Notes: generated by a model not told the origin, from the letters alone. 64,000 bases of DNA from DASUAS01 sp963819475 (GCA_963819475.1 CAWFWE010000011.1:1-64000), one strand, 5' to 3'. Positions 1-8,959 are shown, counted from the first letter of the stretch. Translations and numbers: made by a program.

Positions 1-630
1 AAGCTGCGTCGTCGACCCTGCGCCGCCCGACCTCGAGCTCGACGCCCATGACCGCGCCGAGCTCCTCGACACGATCTACGACGAGACCGACCGCCTCGAA
101 CGGCTGGTCACCAACATCCTCGAGCTCAGCCGGATCCGCGCCGGCGCGCTCGACGTCCACCGCCAACCCGTCGACCTGCGCGACCTCGCCCAGGCCGCGA
201 TCCGCCGGCTCCGCCCGCTGGCGCCGCCCACCGCATCCGGCTCGACGTCCCGCTGGAGCTGGGCGACGTGGAGGTCGACATCGAGATGATCGAGCAGGTC
301 TTCGGCAACCTGCTCGAGAACGCGTTGCGGTTCGCGCCGCCGGGTTCCGAGATCCTCGTGTCGGCCCGACCGGTGGTGGACCCGCCCGGCGTGCAGGTCT
401 GCGTGGCCGACCACGGGCCGGGTGTCCCGGAGGACGAGCGGGATCGCATCTTCGAGGAGTTCGCGCGTGTGGACGCGCCCGCCGACTCCACCGGCACCGG
501 ACTCGGCCTGGCGATCGTGCACACGCTCGTGACCGCGCACGGCGGCCGCGTATGGTGCGAGGAGACGCCGGGCGGGGGTGCGACGTTCGTGTTCGTCGTC
601 CCGAGCTGGACCACGCAGGAGCGTTCGTGA
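1..630 (+). CDS. kdpD: Sensor histidine kinase KdpD, C-terminal part (5' truncated, frameshifted)
   Basis: This is the tail of an osmosensing/potassium-sensing histidine kinase whose start lies before the window. Residues from the end of the dimerisation helix (ELLDTIYDETDRLERLV) are read in the frame beginning at base 2. The ATPase domain then continues in the frame ending at 630, with N box EQVFGNLLENALRFAPP, G1 box ADHGPGVPEDERDRIFEEF and G2 box GTGLGLAIVHTLV. The change of frame falls at about 215-230 and fits a single missing base, so it is a sequencing indel or a recent mutation. The stop TGA overlaps the GTG start of the regulator (GTGA at 627-630). The kdpD assignment rests mainly on the KdpE-like partner. 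Confidence 0.75.
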
Positions 631-1310
631 CCACGGTGCTCGTGATCGAAGACGACTCGTCGCTGCGGCGCGCGCTCCGCACCAGCCTCCGGGCGCGGTC
701 GCTCGACGTGGTCGAATCCGCGACCGCCCAGGAGGGGCTCGTGCTCGTCGCCGATCGGCGCCCTGACGCGGTGCTGCTCGACCTCGGTCTCCCCGACCTC
801 GACGGAATCGAAGCGCTGCGGCGCATGCGGTCGTTCAGCGACGTCCCCGTCGTGGTGCTCACCGCCCGCGACCGGCAGCAAGACAAGATCGCCGCGCTCG
901 ACGCCGGCGCCGACGACTACGTGACCAAGCCGTTCGACGTCGAGGAGCTGCTGGCGCACGTCCGCGCGGTGCTGCGGCGCGTGCCCCACGCCTCGGCATC
1001 GCCGGCGGTGATCCGCATCGACGAGCTCGAGATCGACCTCGCCCGCCGACAGGTGCGGCTCGGTAACGACCTCGTGCACCTCACCAAGACGGAGCTCGCG
1101 CTCCTCGAGCAGCTGGTGACGCACCCGGGGAAGCTGCTCACGCACGAGCACCTGTTGCGGCAGGTCTGGGGCCAGGGGTACGGCTCGGAGAGCAACTACC
1201 TGCGGGTGTACGTCGGCCAGCTGCGCCGCAAGCTCGCCGACGACGCCACCAGCCCGCGCCTCATCGTCACCGAGCCGGGCATCGGGTACCGCTGGATAGG
1301 CAGCGACTAG
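627..1310 (+). CDS. kdpE: KdpE-type response regulator
   Basis: Cytoplasmic DNA-binding regulator of 227 residues expected to switch on the Kdp potassium transporter genes when phosphorylated by KdpD. The receiver domain carries acidic residues IEDD near residue 8, the phospho-acceptor Asp near residue 52 in LLDLGLPDLDG, and the conserved Lys in YVTKPFD. A winged-helix output domain follows. Its end (NYLRVYVGQLRRKLADD, then TEPGIGYRW) is very typical of KdpE. The GTG start at 627 was chosen because it overlaps the kdpD stop in a GTGA pair and gives the normal family length. The Kdp transporter genes themselves are not in the window. Confidence 0.9.
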   Translation: MTTVLVIEDDSSLRRALRTSLRARSLDVVESATAQEGLVLVADRRPDAVLLDLGLPDLDGIEALRRMRSFSDVPVVVLTARDRQQDKIAALDAGADDYVTKPFDVEELLAHVRAVLRRVPHASASPAVIRIDELEIDLARRQVRLGNDLVHLTKTELALLEQLVTHPGKLLTHEHLLRQVWGQGYGSESNYLRVYVGQLRRKLADDATSPRLIVTEPGIGYRWIGSD

Positions 1311-1331
1311 GGCGGCTCGTATCCTGACCCG

Positions 1332-4077
1332 ATGACCGCGGTCGGCATCGTCCCCCACACGCACTGGGACCGGGAGTGGTACGCACCCTTCCAGCAGTAC
1401 AGGGTGCAGCTCGTGCACCTGGTCGACGACCTGCTCCAGCTCCTCGACGCCGACCCGTCGTTCACCCGTTTCCTCCTCGACGGCCAGACCGCGGTCGTGG
1501 ACGACTACCTGGCCGTGCGGCCCGACGCGGCCCCACGCCTCGCCGCCCTCGTCGCCGCCGGCCGGCTCCAGGTCGGGCCGTGGATGATCCTGATGGACGA
1601 GTTCATGGTCTCGGGTGAGACCATCGTGCGCAACCTGCAGCACGGCCTGGCCCGGGCCGAGGCCCTCGGCGGCGACGCCGCCATGCGGGTCGGCTACCTC
1701 CCCGACATGTTCGGCCACGTCGCGCAGATGCCGCAGATCCTGCGCCTCGCCGGGCTCGAGCACGCGGTGGTCTGGCGGGGCGTGCCCAGCAACGTGACCC
1801 GCACCGCGTTCTGGTGGCGCGCCCCCGACGGCTCCGTAGTGCGCGCCGAGTACCTCTACGGCTCCTACTCCAACGGCCGCGACATCCCCGCCGACCCCGC
1901 GCGCCTCGTCGCCGCGCCCGCGGCTACGAGGCCGAGTTGGGGCGGGCGGCGCTGCCCGGCGGTGGCATGCTCCTGATGAACGGCTCCGATCACCTGCTCC
2001 CCCAACCGTGGCTCGGGCACGTCGTCGCGGAGGCCAACGCGTTGCAGGACGACTTCCGCTTCGCGGTGACGTCGCTCGGGGAGTACGTGCGCGAGCAGCC
2101 GGTCGACGGCCTGACGACGTGGTGCGGTGAGCTGCGGTCGGGCACGCGCGCGAACATGTTGATGGGCGTGGCGTCGAACCGGGTCGACGTGCACCAGGCC
2201 GCCGCCCGCGCCGAGCGCAGCCTCGAGCGCGTCGCCGAACCCCTCGGCGCGCTGTTCCTCCCACCCGCGCACTATCCCGCCGCGCTCCTCGACGTCGGGT
2301 GGCGCCAGCTGATCCTCAACAGCGCGCACGACTCGTCGTGCGCGTGCAGCGCCGACGAGGTCGTCGAGGCGGTGCGCGTGCGCTACCAGGAGGCGCGTCA
2401 CGTCGGCGACGCCCTCACCCGTGACGCGCTCCGGCAGCTGGCGACCACGATCGACGCGCCCCCGTCGTCGACCATCGTGGTGAACAGCACCGCCCACACG
2501 CGCGGCGGGTTGGTCGAGGTCCCGCTCCCCGGCACCGGCCCGGTGCACCTGGTGGCGGTCGACGACGGGACCGCATGCCCCACGCAGGTCGTGCGCACGG
2601 TCGAGGGCGAGGGCATCTCCACGGTCGTGGTCGGCCAGAAGATCCGGTGGGTGCTCGAGATGATGCGGGGACCGGAGCTGGCCGGCGCCCGCATCGCGCG
2701 GGTCGAGGACCGGACGCTCCCCGACGGCAGCCACGAGTTCACGTTCCACGACGCCGCCCCGGGTGAAGCCGAGCTCGACCTCGAGGCGACCAAGGCGACC
2801 CTGCTCGCGCTGGGTGAGGCGGGTGCCACCATCGCCATCCGCCAGCGCCGCGCACCGGTGCGCGAGGTCGTCGTGGCCTCCGATCCCGTGCCCGGCTTCG
2901 GCTGGCGCACGTACCCGCGGCGGAGGGTGCCGGCCCCGGCACCGCGGTGCGCGCCGACGGGTACACCCTGGCCAACGAGCACCTGCTGATCGAGGTCGAT
3001 CCCGCCCACGCCACCGTGACCATCGAGGCCGACGGCCTCCGCTGGTCGGGCCTCAACCGGTACGTCGACGGCGGCGACGGCGGGGACACCTACAACTACT
3101 CACCGCCCGCGGTCGACACCGTCGTCGAGCGACCCGAGCGCGTGTGCGTGCGCGTCGACGAAGCGGGCCCGGTGCGAGCGAGCACCGTCGTCACCGCGAC
3201 CTACCGGTGGCCGGCGCATGCAATCGGTGACGAACGATCGTGCGCGCGCCGCAGCGACGACACCCGTCTCGTCGACGTGGTGACGACCCTGGAGCTGCGC
3301 ACCGGCGAGCGATTCCTCCGGGTGCACGTCGAGCTCGACCACCAGGTCCGCGACCACCGGCTCCGGGCCCACTTCCCGCTCCTCCACCGCGTCGACGGCT
3401 CCGATGCCGACTGCGCATTCGCGGTGGTGCACCGGGGCCTCACCGTGGAGGGCGGCCCCCACGAGTTCGGCCTGCCGACCTTCGTGTCTCGCCGCTTCGT
3501 CGACGCCGCCGCCGGCGGCGCGGGACTGGCGGTGCTGCACGACGGCCTGCTCGAGTACGAGGTGGTCGACGACGGCCGCGAGCTGGCGCTCACGTTGCTG
3601 CGCGCCACCGGCTACCTCTCCCGTTCCGAGCTGTCGTTGCGCCCGAACCCCGCGGGCCCCTTGGACCCGCTCGAGGGTCCACAGCTTCAGGGCCACCTCG
3701 CGCTCGACTATGCGGTGCTCCCGCACCGCGGCGACTGGGAGGACGCGCGGTTGGCGGCCGCCGCCGACGAGCTCCTGGTGCCGCTCGAGCGGGTGCGCGG
3801 TGGCGGCTGGCAGGGCGCCGACGTCGCGCCGACCGGTCAGGCGCTCCTGGTCGACGGTGCCGAGGTCTCGGCGCTGCGGCGCGACGACGCGGGTGCCCTG
3901 GTCGTGCGCGTGGTCAACCTGTCGCCGGCACCGACCGAGGTCACGCTGGCGACCCGCGACCGCGTGCCGCTCGCGGGCGACGTGATCGACCTCACCGGCG
4001 CGCCACTCGAGGACTTCACCGGGTCGGCGCCGCTCCGACCGTGGCAAGTCCTCACCGTCCGCAGCACCGACGCCTGA
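1332..4077 (+). CDS. GH38 alpha-mannosidase (two frameshifts)
   Basis: A glycoside hydrolase family 38 enzyme that would cleave alpha-mannosides. The N-terminus GIVPHTHWDREWY contains the HTHWD metal/nucleophile-region motif, and the segment GYLPDMFGHVAQMPQIL holds the catalytic Asp region (residues about 118-135). Middle and C-terminal beta domains follow. The reading frame breaks at about 1918 and again at about 2917. Each break is repaired by adding one base, which gives a protein of about 915 residues, normal for bacterial GH38. The start ATG lies 6 bases after a TATCCT box (1320-1325), consistent with leaderless transcription. Whether the gene is alive depends on whether the indels are real. 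It converges on the hypothetical gene that ends near 4081. Confidence 0.85.
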
Positions 4078-5306
4078 CGATCACCGCGCCGCGGGGCGAA
4101 CGTGAGCAGCGCCTCCCCGCGCGACTCGCTCGTCGACCACGTGGGATCGAGCCCGGGCGTGGTGACGCGAACGGCGTCCGGGACCTCCCAGAGCAGCGCC
4201 GGTCGGTCGCCGTGCCACCGCACCGAGTACGACACCGGACCGCGTCGGGTCGGCACGTCGTGCACGTCGATCGGCCACCCGATCCAGTCGGGCGGCCAGT
4301 CGCCGAGCAGTTCGACGGTGTCCTCGGTCTCGCGCACCACCACCCCGCGCAGGGCCGCGAGCAGCGCGGGGCCGGCGTCGGCGACCAGGGCGCGTACCTC
4401 GGCCCACCGGGTGCGTGGGGGCGGTGTTCGCCGTCCGAGCCGCCGGCGCTCCCGACCGGTGAGACGGGTCCACCCCGTCGCCGCCTCCGGGTCGAGCCCC
4501 CAGTCCTCGAGCACCGCGACCACCTCGGGCACCACCTTCCACGCCTGCCCCGCGAGCACCGTCGCCGCCCGCGCGGTCTCGACCGCACGCTGCAGGGCGT
4601 CGTCGGGCAGCTCGACCCGCATGCCCCGGTCGAGCTGCGCGGTCCATCCCCGCGCCACCGCGGCGGCATCGGGCAACCCGGTGGGCTCGGTCGCGCCGAG
4701 CCCACGCGTGCCGATCGCGACCGCGGCACGGAGCGTGGTGCGGTGCGCGACCGGGTAGAGGAACGCGGCCACGAGGCGCGCCCCGCGGTCACGGCGAGGG
4801 GCGAACGGAGCGTCCGACGCCGCCCCGCTGGTGACGATCGCCTCGGTGCTTCCGTCCGCGGCCAGCGCCCACCGCGAGGGCGGACGGGGCGTCCGCAGCG
4901 CGCTGCGCCCGTCGGCGAAGGCGGTCGCGTCGCCGAGGTCGACCGCGCTCGCGCCGCGCACCACGAGCGCGGCCACGAACGGGGCGGGCGACTCGTTGGC
5001 GATCTCGACCACGGCGACCTCGCCGACGTCGGCGACCGGGGCGCCGTACACGCGGTGCACCGCATCACCTGCCGGCACCCGCATCGACGTCTGCACCACC
5101 GGCATGCCGTCGACCAGCTGCTGGCGCACCGCCGCCTCGCGCGCGGGCACGTGCCAGCGGTCGTCGGCGCCGATCCACCAGTCGAGCTCCCATCCGGTCG
5201 CCCGGGGCGCGAGCACGCCGGTGCGGTCGACGGTCGCGTCGCGCTCGCCCCCGAGCACACCGATCGACGTTCCGCGGCCGAGCGGATCCGATCCCGCTCC
5301 GGTCAC
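3837..5306 (-). CDS. Conserved hypothetical protein, possibly carbohydrate-related
   Basis: Open frame of 489 residues starting at a GTG that overlaps the gpsA stop (GTGA, 5303-5306), so it is probably co-transcribed with gpsA. No signal peptide or membrane segment is evident. It is rich in Trp and beta-type sequence. The stretch with WPIDVHDVPTRRGPVSYSV and then WHGDRPALLWEV (about residues 350-380) resembles the outer beta-sandwich parts of six-hairpin glycosidases, but I do not recognise a catalytic domain. The frame runs 240 bases antisense into the mannosidase. The homologous-looking part ends near 4085, and a one-base shift there would give a stop at 4081, so the last ~80 residues are suspect. 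Function unknown. Confidence 0.6.
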   Translation of the reverse strand: MTGAGSDPLGRGTSIGVLGGERDATVDRTGVLAPRATGWELDWWIGADDRWHVPAREAAVRQQLVDGMPVVQTSMRVPAGDAVHRVYGAPVADVGEVAVVEIANESPAPFVAALVVRGASAVDLGDATAFADGRSALRTPRPPSRWALAADGSTEAIVTSGAASDAPFAPRRDRGARLVAAFLYPVAHRTTLRAAVAIGTRGLGATEPTGLPDAAAVARGWTAQLDRGMRVELPDDALQRAVETARAATVLAGQAWKVVPEVVAVLEDWGLDPEAATGWTRLTGRERRRLGRRTPPPRTRWAEVRALVADAGPALLAALRGVVVRETEDTVELLGDWPPDWIGWPIDVHDVPTRRGPVSYSVRWHGDRPALLWEVPDAVRVTTPGLDPTWSTSESRGEALLTFAPRRGDRQASVLRTVRTCHGRSGADPVKSSSGAPVRSITSPASGTRSRVASVTSVGAGDRLTTRTTRAPASSRRSAETSAPSTRSA

Positions 5307-6334
5307 GAGAGACCGTGGAGCTCGGCCTTCGCCTCGCGGAGCATGAGCTCGGGCACCAGCTCGGCCGGGCGCCGGCCGTCGTAGAGCACGGCGCCCACCA
5401 TCGACGCGATCGGCATCTCGATCCCGACCCGCGCCGCCAGCTCGAGCAGCGCGGCGGTGCTGCGCACGCCCTCGGCGACCATGTTCGACTGCTCGACGAT
5501 CTCGTCGAGCGAACGGCCACGGCCGAGCTCGAAGCCCACGCTGCGGTTACGGCTCTTCGGGCTGGTGCAGGTCGCGACCAGGTCGCCGAGGCCGGCCAGT
5601 CCCGCGAACGTCATCGGTTCCCCGCCGAGCGCGACGCCGAGCCGCGCCACCTCGGCCAGGCCCCGAGTGATCAGCGCGGCCTGCGTGTTGTCGCCGTATC
5701 CGAGCCCGGCGGCAGTCCCGGCCGCGATCGCGATCACGTTCTTCATCGCGCCGGCGACCTCGCACCCGACGACGTCGGGGTTGGTGTACACGCGGAAGCT
5801 GCGGCTCATGCACAGCTGCTGGAGCCGGCGTGCGGTGTCCGCGTCGCGACAGGCGATGACCGATGCCGCCGGCTGCCCTTCGGCCACCTCGCGCGCCAGG
5901 TTGGGACCGGTGAGCACCGCGACCCGTCCGGGGTCGTGACCGGTGAGCACGTCGAGGGTCACCTCGGTCATCCGCAGCAGGGTGCCGCGCTCGATGCCCT
6001 TGGCCAGGCTGACCACCGGGACGCCAGCGGCGAGGTGCGGGGCGGCCAGCTCGAGCACCGCGCGGTAGCCGTGCGAGGGCACGGCCATCACCACCACGTC
6101 CGCGCCCGCGCACGCGGCGTCGAGGTGCGTCGTGGCCTGCAACGCGTCCGGCAGCGCCACCCCCGCGAGGTAGTGGGGGTTCTCGTGTCGTTGTGCGATC
6201 GCGTCGACCAGCTCGGGGTTGCGACCCCAGAGTGTGGTCGTCGCGTGTTCGCACATGATCGCGGCGACGGTGGTGCCCCACGAGCCCGCGCCGATGACGG
6301 CCACGGACGCTGCGGACTCCACGGTCGGTAGCAT
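5303..6334 (-). CDS. gpsA: NAD(P)H-dependent glycerol-3-phosphate dehydrogenase
   Basis: Reduces dihydroxyacetone phosphate to sn-glycerol-3-phosphate, the backbone for phospholipids, in the cytoplasm. The 343-residue protein has the N-terminal Rossmann motif VIGAGSWGTTVA (residues 10-21). It also has the family signatures LAKGIERGTLL, TGPNLAREVA and the catalytic-Lys region GAMKNVIAIAAG. The C-terminal helical domain includes GLGDLVATCTSPKSRNRSVG. The ATG at 6334 was chosen over longer in-frame options because it begins just before the Rossmann strand and gives the usual length. The gene diverges from cofC with 10 bases between starts and is followed without a gap by a hypothetical gene. Confidence 0.95.
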   Translation of the reverse strand: MLPTVESAASVAVIGAGSWGTTVAAIMCEHATTTLWGRNPELVDAIAQRHENPHYLAGVALPDALQATTHLDAACAGADVVVMAVPSHGYRAVLELAAPHLAAGVPVVSLAKGIERGTLLRMTEVTLDVLTGHDPGRVAVLTGPNLAREVAEGQPAASVIACRDADTARRLQQLCMSRSFRVYTNPDVVGCEVAGAMKNVIAIAAGTAAGLGYGDNTQAALITRGLAEVARLGVALGGEPMTFAGLAGLGDLVATCTSPKSRNRSVGFELGRGRSLDEIVEQSNMVAEGVRSTAALLELAARVGIEMPIASMVGAVLYDGRRPAELVPELMLREAKAELHGLS

Positions 6335-6344
6335 ACGTGCAGCG

Positions 6345-6984
6345 ATGTTCCCCGACTCCGCCCGCACCGAGACATCGCCGCGTCGTCCGGCGCCATCCCA
6401 CGCCGGGGTCGTCGTGCCGATCCGCGCCTTCGCGCTCGGCAAAGCCCGCCTCGCCGACGCGCTCGACCCCGCCGAGCGGGCTGCGCTGGCCCGGCGACTG
6501 GCCGAGCGGGTGCTGCAGGCTGCGGCGCTCCTGCCCGTCGTCGTCGTGTCCTCGGATCCCGACGTGCGCGACTGGGCGGTGCGTCAGCACGCGACCGTGC
6601 TCGACGATCCCGGCACCCTCGACGCGGCCGCCGCCGCCGGACGCGACCACTTCCGCGCTGCGGGCTGTGCGCGAATGGTCGTCGCGCACGCCGATCTGCC
6701 GTACCGCGCGGGCGCTCGACCGGCTGGCGCGCAACGGCGCGCGGCCGGTGGTCGCGCTCGTGCCGTGTCACCGAGACGACGGCACGCCGGTGCTCTCGGT
6801 CCCCACCGCGAGCGAGTTCCACTTCGCCTACGGACCGGGGTCGTTTCGGCGGCACACGGCGGAGGCGCGCCGGCTCGGGCTCGGGCTGCGCGTGGTGCGC
6901 GACCGCGACCTCGCGTTCGACGTCGACGTCCCCGACGACCTGGTGGAGCTCGCCGCCGACCTCGAGGCGACGCCCACACCGTGA
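6345..6984 (+). CDS. cofC: Phospho-lactate/PEP guanylyltransferase CofC/FbiD (frameshifted)
   Basis: Nucleotidyltransferase of coenzyme F420 synthesis that joins GMP to 2-phospholactate or phosphoenolpyruvate. The N-terminus VVVPIRAFALGKARLADAL is the CofC/FbiD hallmark, followed by VVVVSSDPDVRDWA and the acidic metal site HADLP. From about 6705-6715 the homologous sequence continues in the next frame (ALDRLARNGARPVVAL ... DRDLAFDVDVPDDL). One extra G in a G-rich run explains this; removing it gives 212 residues, normal for the family. The stop TGA overlaps the GTG start of the downstream deacetylase. F420 synthesis fits an actinobacterium, but no other fbi/cof genes are in the window. Confidence 0.8.
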
Positions 6985-7691
6985 CCGCGCGTGAGGTGCT
7001 CGTCCCGCCGCGAGTGCTGGCGATCGGCGCACATCCGGACGACATCGAGTTCGGGTGCGGGGCGTCGTTGGCACAGTGGGCACGCGCCGGCGCCCACGTC
7101 GAGCTCGCGGTCCTCACCGACGGCTCGAAGGGCACCTGGGATCCCGCGTGTGACCTCGCCGCGTTGGTCGCCACGCGGCAGGAGGAGCAACGGGCGGCGG
7201 CCCGGACCCTCGGTGCCGCCGACGTCCACTTCGTGGGCGCGGTCGACGGCGAGCTGGCGGTCGATCGCGGCACCACCGAGCGGGTCTGCGCGCTCGTGCG
7301 CGCCGCCCGTCCCGACCTGGTGCTGGGCCACGACCCGTGGAAGCGGTACCGGCTGCACCCCGACCACCGGCGGGCAGGCGAGCTGCTCATCGAGGGCATC
7401 GTCGCAGCCCGTGACCCGCACTTCTTCCCCGCCGCGGGTACCCCGCACCGGCCGTCGCGCCTCCTCCTGTTCGAGGCGCAGGACGTCGATCACGTCGAGG
7501 TGGTCGACGACGCCGCGGTCGACGCGAAGGTCGCCGCGCTGCTGTGCCATCACAGCCAATGGCGCTCGACGATGGGCATCGAGGAAGACGGACCCGACAC
7601 CGACGCGCAGCGCGCCGCATTCGAGGCGCGCATCCGCAGCGAGGTCGCCACGGCCGGCGGCGAGGAGTTCAAGCTCATCGCGGAGCTCTGA
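6981..7691 (+). CDS. PIG-L/LmbE-family deacetylase
   Basis: Zinc-dependent N-deacetylase family (LmbE, MshB, Mca) of 236 residues. The zinc/catalytic motif AHPDDIE starts at residue 17, and a second metal-ligand segment RLHPDHRRAG lies near residue 122. In actinobacteria these enzymes deacetylate GlcNAc-inositol (MshB), cleave mycothiol conjugates (Mca), or act on unrelated sugars; which applies here cannot be told from sequence alone. The presence of mscR elsewhere in the window makes a thiol-related role possible. The GTG at 6981 overlaps the cofC stop. A strong hairpin terminator follows at 7695-7726. Confidence 0.85.
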   Translation: MTAREVLVPPRVLAIGAHPDDIEFGCGASLAQWARAGAHVELAVLTDGSKGTWDPACDLAALVATRQEEQRAAARTLGAADVHFVGAVDGELAVDRGTTERVCALVRAARPDLVLGHDPWKRYRLHPDHRRAGELLIEGIVAARDPHFFPAAGTPHRPSRLLLFEAQDVDHVEVVDDAAVDAKVAALLCHHSQWRSTMGIEEDGPDTDAQRAAFEARIRSEVATAGGEEFKLIAEL

Positions 7692-7694
7692 CGC

Positions 7695-7726
7695 GAGAAA
7701 GGGGCCCCCGGAGGGGCCCCTTTCTC
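7695..7726. terminator. Bidirectional hairpin terminator between the deacetylase and the HU-tail gene
   Basis: A perfect 14-bp inverted repeat (arms 7695-7708 and 7713-7726) encloses a 4-base loop. The arm is GAGAAAGGGGCCCC. The GA- and CT-rich ends give short A or T runs on either strand, so it can end transcription of both convergent genes. Confidence 0.85.
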
Positions 7727-7744
7727 AAGTGCTGGTGGTGCCGA

Positions 7745-8206
7745 CTACCGGCGCTTGGTCGCGCGGCGCTTCGCCGGCGAGCGCTTGGTCGCCTTCTTGG
7801 CGGTGCGACGCTTCGCGGGCGCCCGCGTGGCGGCAGCCTTCTTGGTGCTGCGACGCTTCGCGGGTGCCTTCTTCGCCGCTGCCTTCTTCGTGCTCCGGCG
7901 CTTCGCCGGGGCCCGCTTCGCAGTCGACTTCTTGGCGGTCCGGCGCTTCGCCGGGGCCCGCTTCGCCGCTGCCTTCTTCGTGCTCCGGCGCTTCGCCGGG
8001 GCCCGCTTCGCAGTCGACTTCTTGGCGGTCCGGCGCTTCGCCGGGGCCCGCTTCGCCGCTGCCTTCTTGGTTGAGCGACGCTTGGCCGGCTTCCGTGCCG
8101 CCGTCGACTTCTTCGCAGTACGACGCTTGGCCGGCTTACGGGCCGTCGTCTTCTTCGCCGCTGTCTTCCGTGCTGTGCGTCTCTTTGCGGGAGGCACGGT
8201 CACCAC
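7745..8206 (-). CDS. Histone H1-like lysine/alanine-rich repeat protein
   Basis: A very basic 153-residue protein made almost wholly of KRRTAKKSTAKRAPAKRRSTKKAAAKRAPA-type repeats broken at Pro residues; it has no globular domain. Such tails bind the DNA backbone in bacterial H1-like proteins and in the C-terminal half of mycobacterial HupB. Here the tail is its own gene 46 bases downstream of a stand-alone HU gene on the same strand, so the two probably share a transcript. The start is uncertain: in-frame GTG codons lie at 8206, 8203 and 8197, and a GAAAGG Shine-Dalgarno-like run at 8207-8212 is best spaced for 8197. Exact 90-base repeats lie inside the gene. Confidence 0.8.
   Translation of the reverse strand: MVTVPPAKRRTARKTAAKKTTARKPAKRRTAKKSTAARKPAKRRSTKKAAAKRAPAKRRTAKKSTAKRAPAKRRSTKKAAAKRAPAKRRTAKKSTAKRAPAKRRSTKKAAAKKAPAKRRSTKKAAATRAPAKRRTAKKATKRSPAKRRATKRR
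7871..8068. repeat. 90-bp tandem repeat inside the H1-like gene (2.2 copies)
   Basis: Copy one (7871-7960) and copy two (7961-8050) are identical, and the first 18 bases of a third copy follow. Each unit encodes 30 residues of the Lys/Ala/Pro tail. Identity at the DNA level points to recent duplication or slippage, so tail length is likely to vary between strains. Confidence 0.9.
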
Positions 8207-8252
8207 CTTTCGCTAGGGATTCTTCAGTGCGTAGGTACGGCGGGAGCCTGAC

Positions 8253-8528
8253 CTACTTGTTCACGGCTGACTTGAACGCTGCTCCTGCAGAGAATTTCAC
8301 GCCCTTCGACGCCGCGATCTGGACCGGCTCACCCGTCCGCGGATTGCGCCCGGTACGGGCTGCACGCGAGGAGCGGGAGAAGGAACCAAAACCGGGGAGT
8401 GTCACCTTGTCGTCGTTCGCGACCGCGGCCTGCACCGAATCGATGAGCGCGTTGAGCGCACGCTCCGCGTCGGCTTTGCTGAGCCCGGCCCCCTCCGCGA
8501 TGCTGTCGACGAGCTCTGACTTGTTCAC
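8253..8528 (-). CDS. hupB: DNA-binding protein HU
   Basis: Small nucleoid protein of 91 residues that bends and compacts DNA as a dimer. The N-terminus MNKSELVDSIAEGAGLSKADAERALNAL forms the helical dimer core. The beta-arm signature GFGSFSRSSRAARTGRNPRTGEPV carries the Pro that intercalates in DNA, followed by a basic C-terminal helix. The protein stops after the HU fold, unlike mycobacterial HupB, which continues into a basic tail. The tail here is the next gene. The GTG start at 8528 is fixed by a GGAGG Shine-Dalgarno sequence 6-10 bases upstream. Confidence 0.95.
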   Translation of the reverse strand: MNKSELVDSIAEGAGLSKADAERALNALIDSVQAAVANDDKVTLPGFGSFSRSSRAARTGRNPRTGEPVQIAASKGVKFSAGAAFKSAVNK

Positions 8529-8916
8529 GCTGGCCTCCGAAATGTGTGCGTGTTCTCAGGAAGTTGAACGCATTTACAACGATCCGTCAAGCATTTCACC
8601 GTCGCGCGTCGCGCGTGTGCACCACGACGCCGACTCGAATCGCTGTTCGTTCTGTTGTGATTACCCGCTTGTCGTCTTGCGTGATCTCGCGTGCACACGC
8701 ATGCACGCGCATGCGCGCGACACCGCTGGAGGGTACGACAGCGCACACGCGAAGTGGTGGATATCGCGGCGCGCGGAGCGCGCGCGAGGCCCGATCGCGC
8801 CGGAGGCACGCGATGCGCGCAGACACGAGCACGCGCGCGAAAAACACGGGCTCACCTGCACAGTTACCGAACTGCGCGTCGATGCAGCGCGACCGCGAAC
8901 TCGCCGGTGACGCGCA
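8529..8916. other. Non-coding region upstream of hupB with a purine-pyrimidine alternating tract
   Basis: No supported gene lies here; open frames on both strands have no recognisable product. Apart from the possible hupB promoter, it holds a 32-base stretch (8688-8719) of strictly alternating pyrimidine and purine (GTGCACACGCATGCACGCGC and on). This is the kind of sequence that can adopt left-handed Z-DNA under negative supercoiling. Confidence 0.6.
8562..8590 (-). promoter_or_regulatory. Possible hupB promoter
   Basis: On the minus strand TTGACG (8585-8590) is followed after 17 bases by TCAACT (8562-8567), leaving a leader of about 30 bases before the HU start. The -35 box is good and the -10 box is weak, so this is only a candidate. 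Confidence 0.35.
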
Positions 8917-8952
8917 GAAGCCCGGCTCCGAACTTTCCGGGAGCCGGGCTTC
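8917..8952 (-). terminator. Hairpin terminator after the tRNA pair
   Basis: A perfect 13-bp stem (8917-8929 with 8940-8952, GGAGCCGGGCTTC on one arm) encloses a 10-base loop. It lies 7 bases beyond the 3' end of tRNA-Glu on the minus strand. It lacks a long U run, but its place and strength suggest the end of the tRNA transcript. Confidence 0.65.
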
Positions 8953-8959
8953 CGTATTG

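Noticed and set aside
126..2264. Long open frame on the minus strand opposite kdpE and the mannosidase
   Set aside because: Its translation is low-complexity Arg/Gly/Ala sequence with no family motif, and real genes on the plus strand explain the open frame at this GC content.
7871..8068. Regular repeats considered as a CRISPR array
   Set aside because: Copies are directly adjacent with no unique spacers and lie in frame inside a coding gene; no cas genes are nearby.
7755..8216. Plus-strand open frame opposite the H1-like gene (Phe/Arg/Ala repeats)
   Set aside because: The repeat gives open frames on both strands. The minus-strand product is a known type of basic tail, while the plus-strand product resembles nothing.
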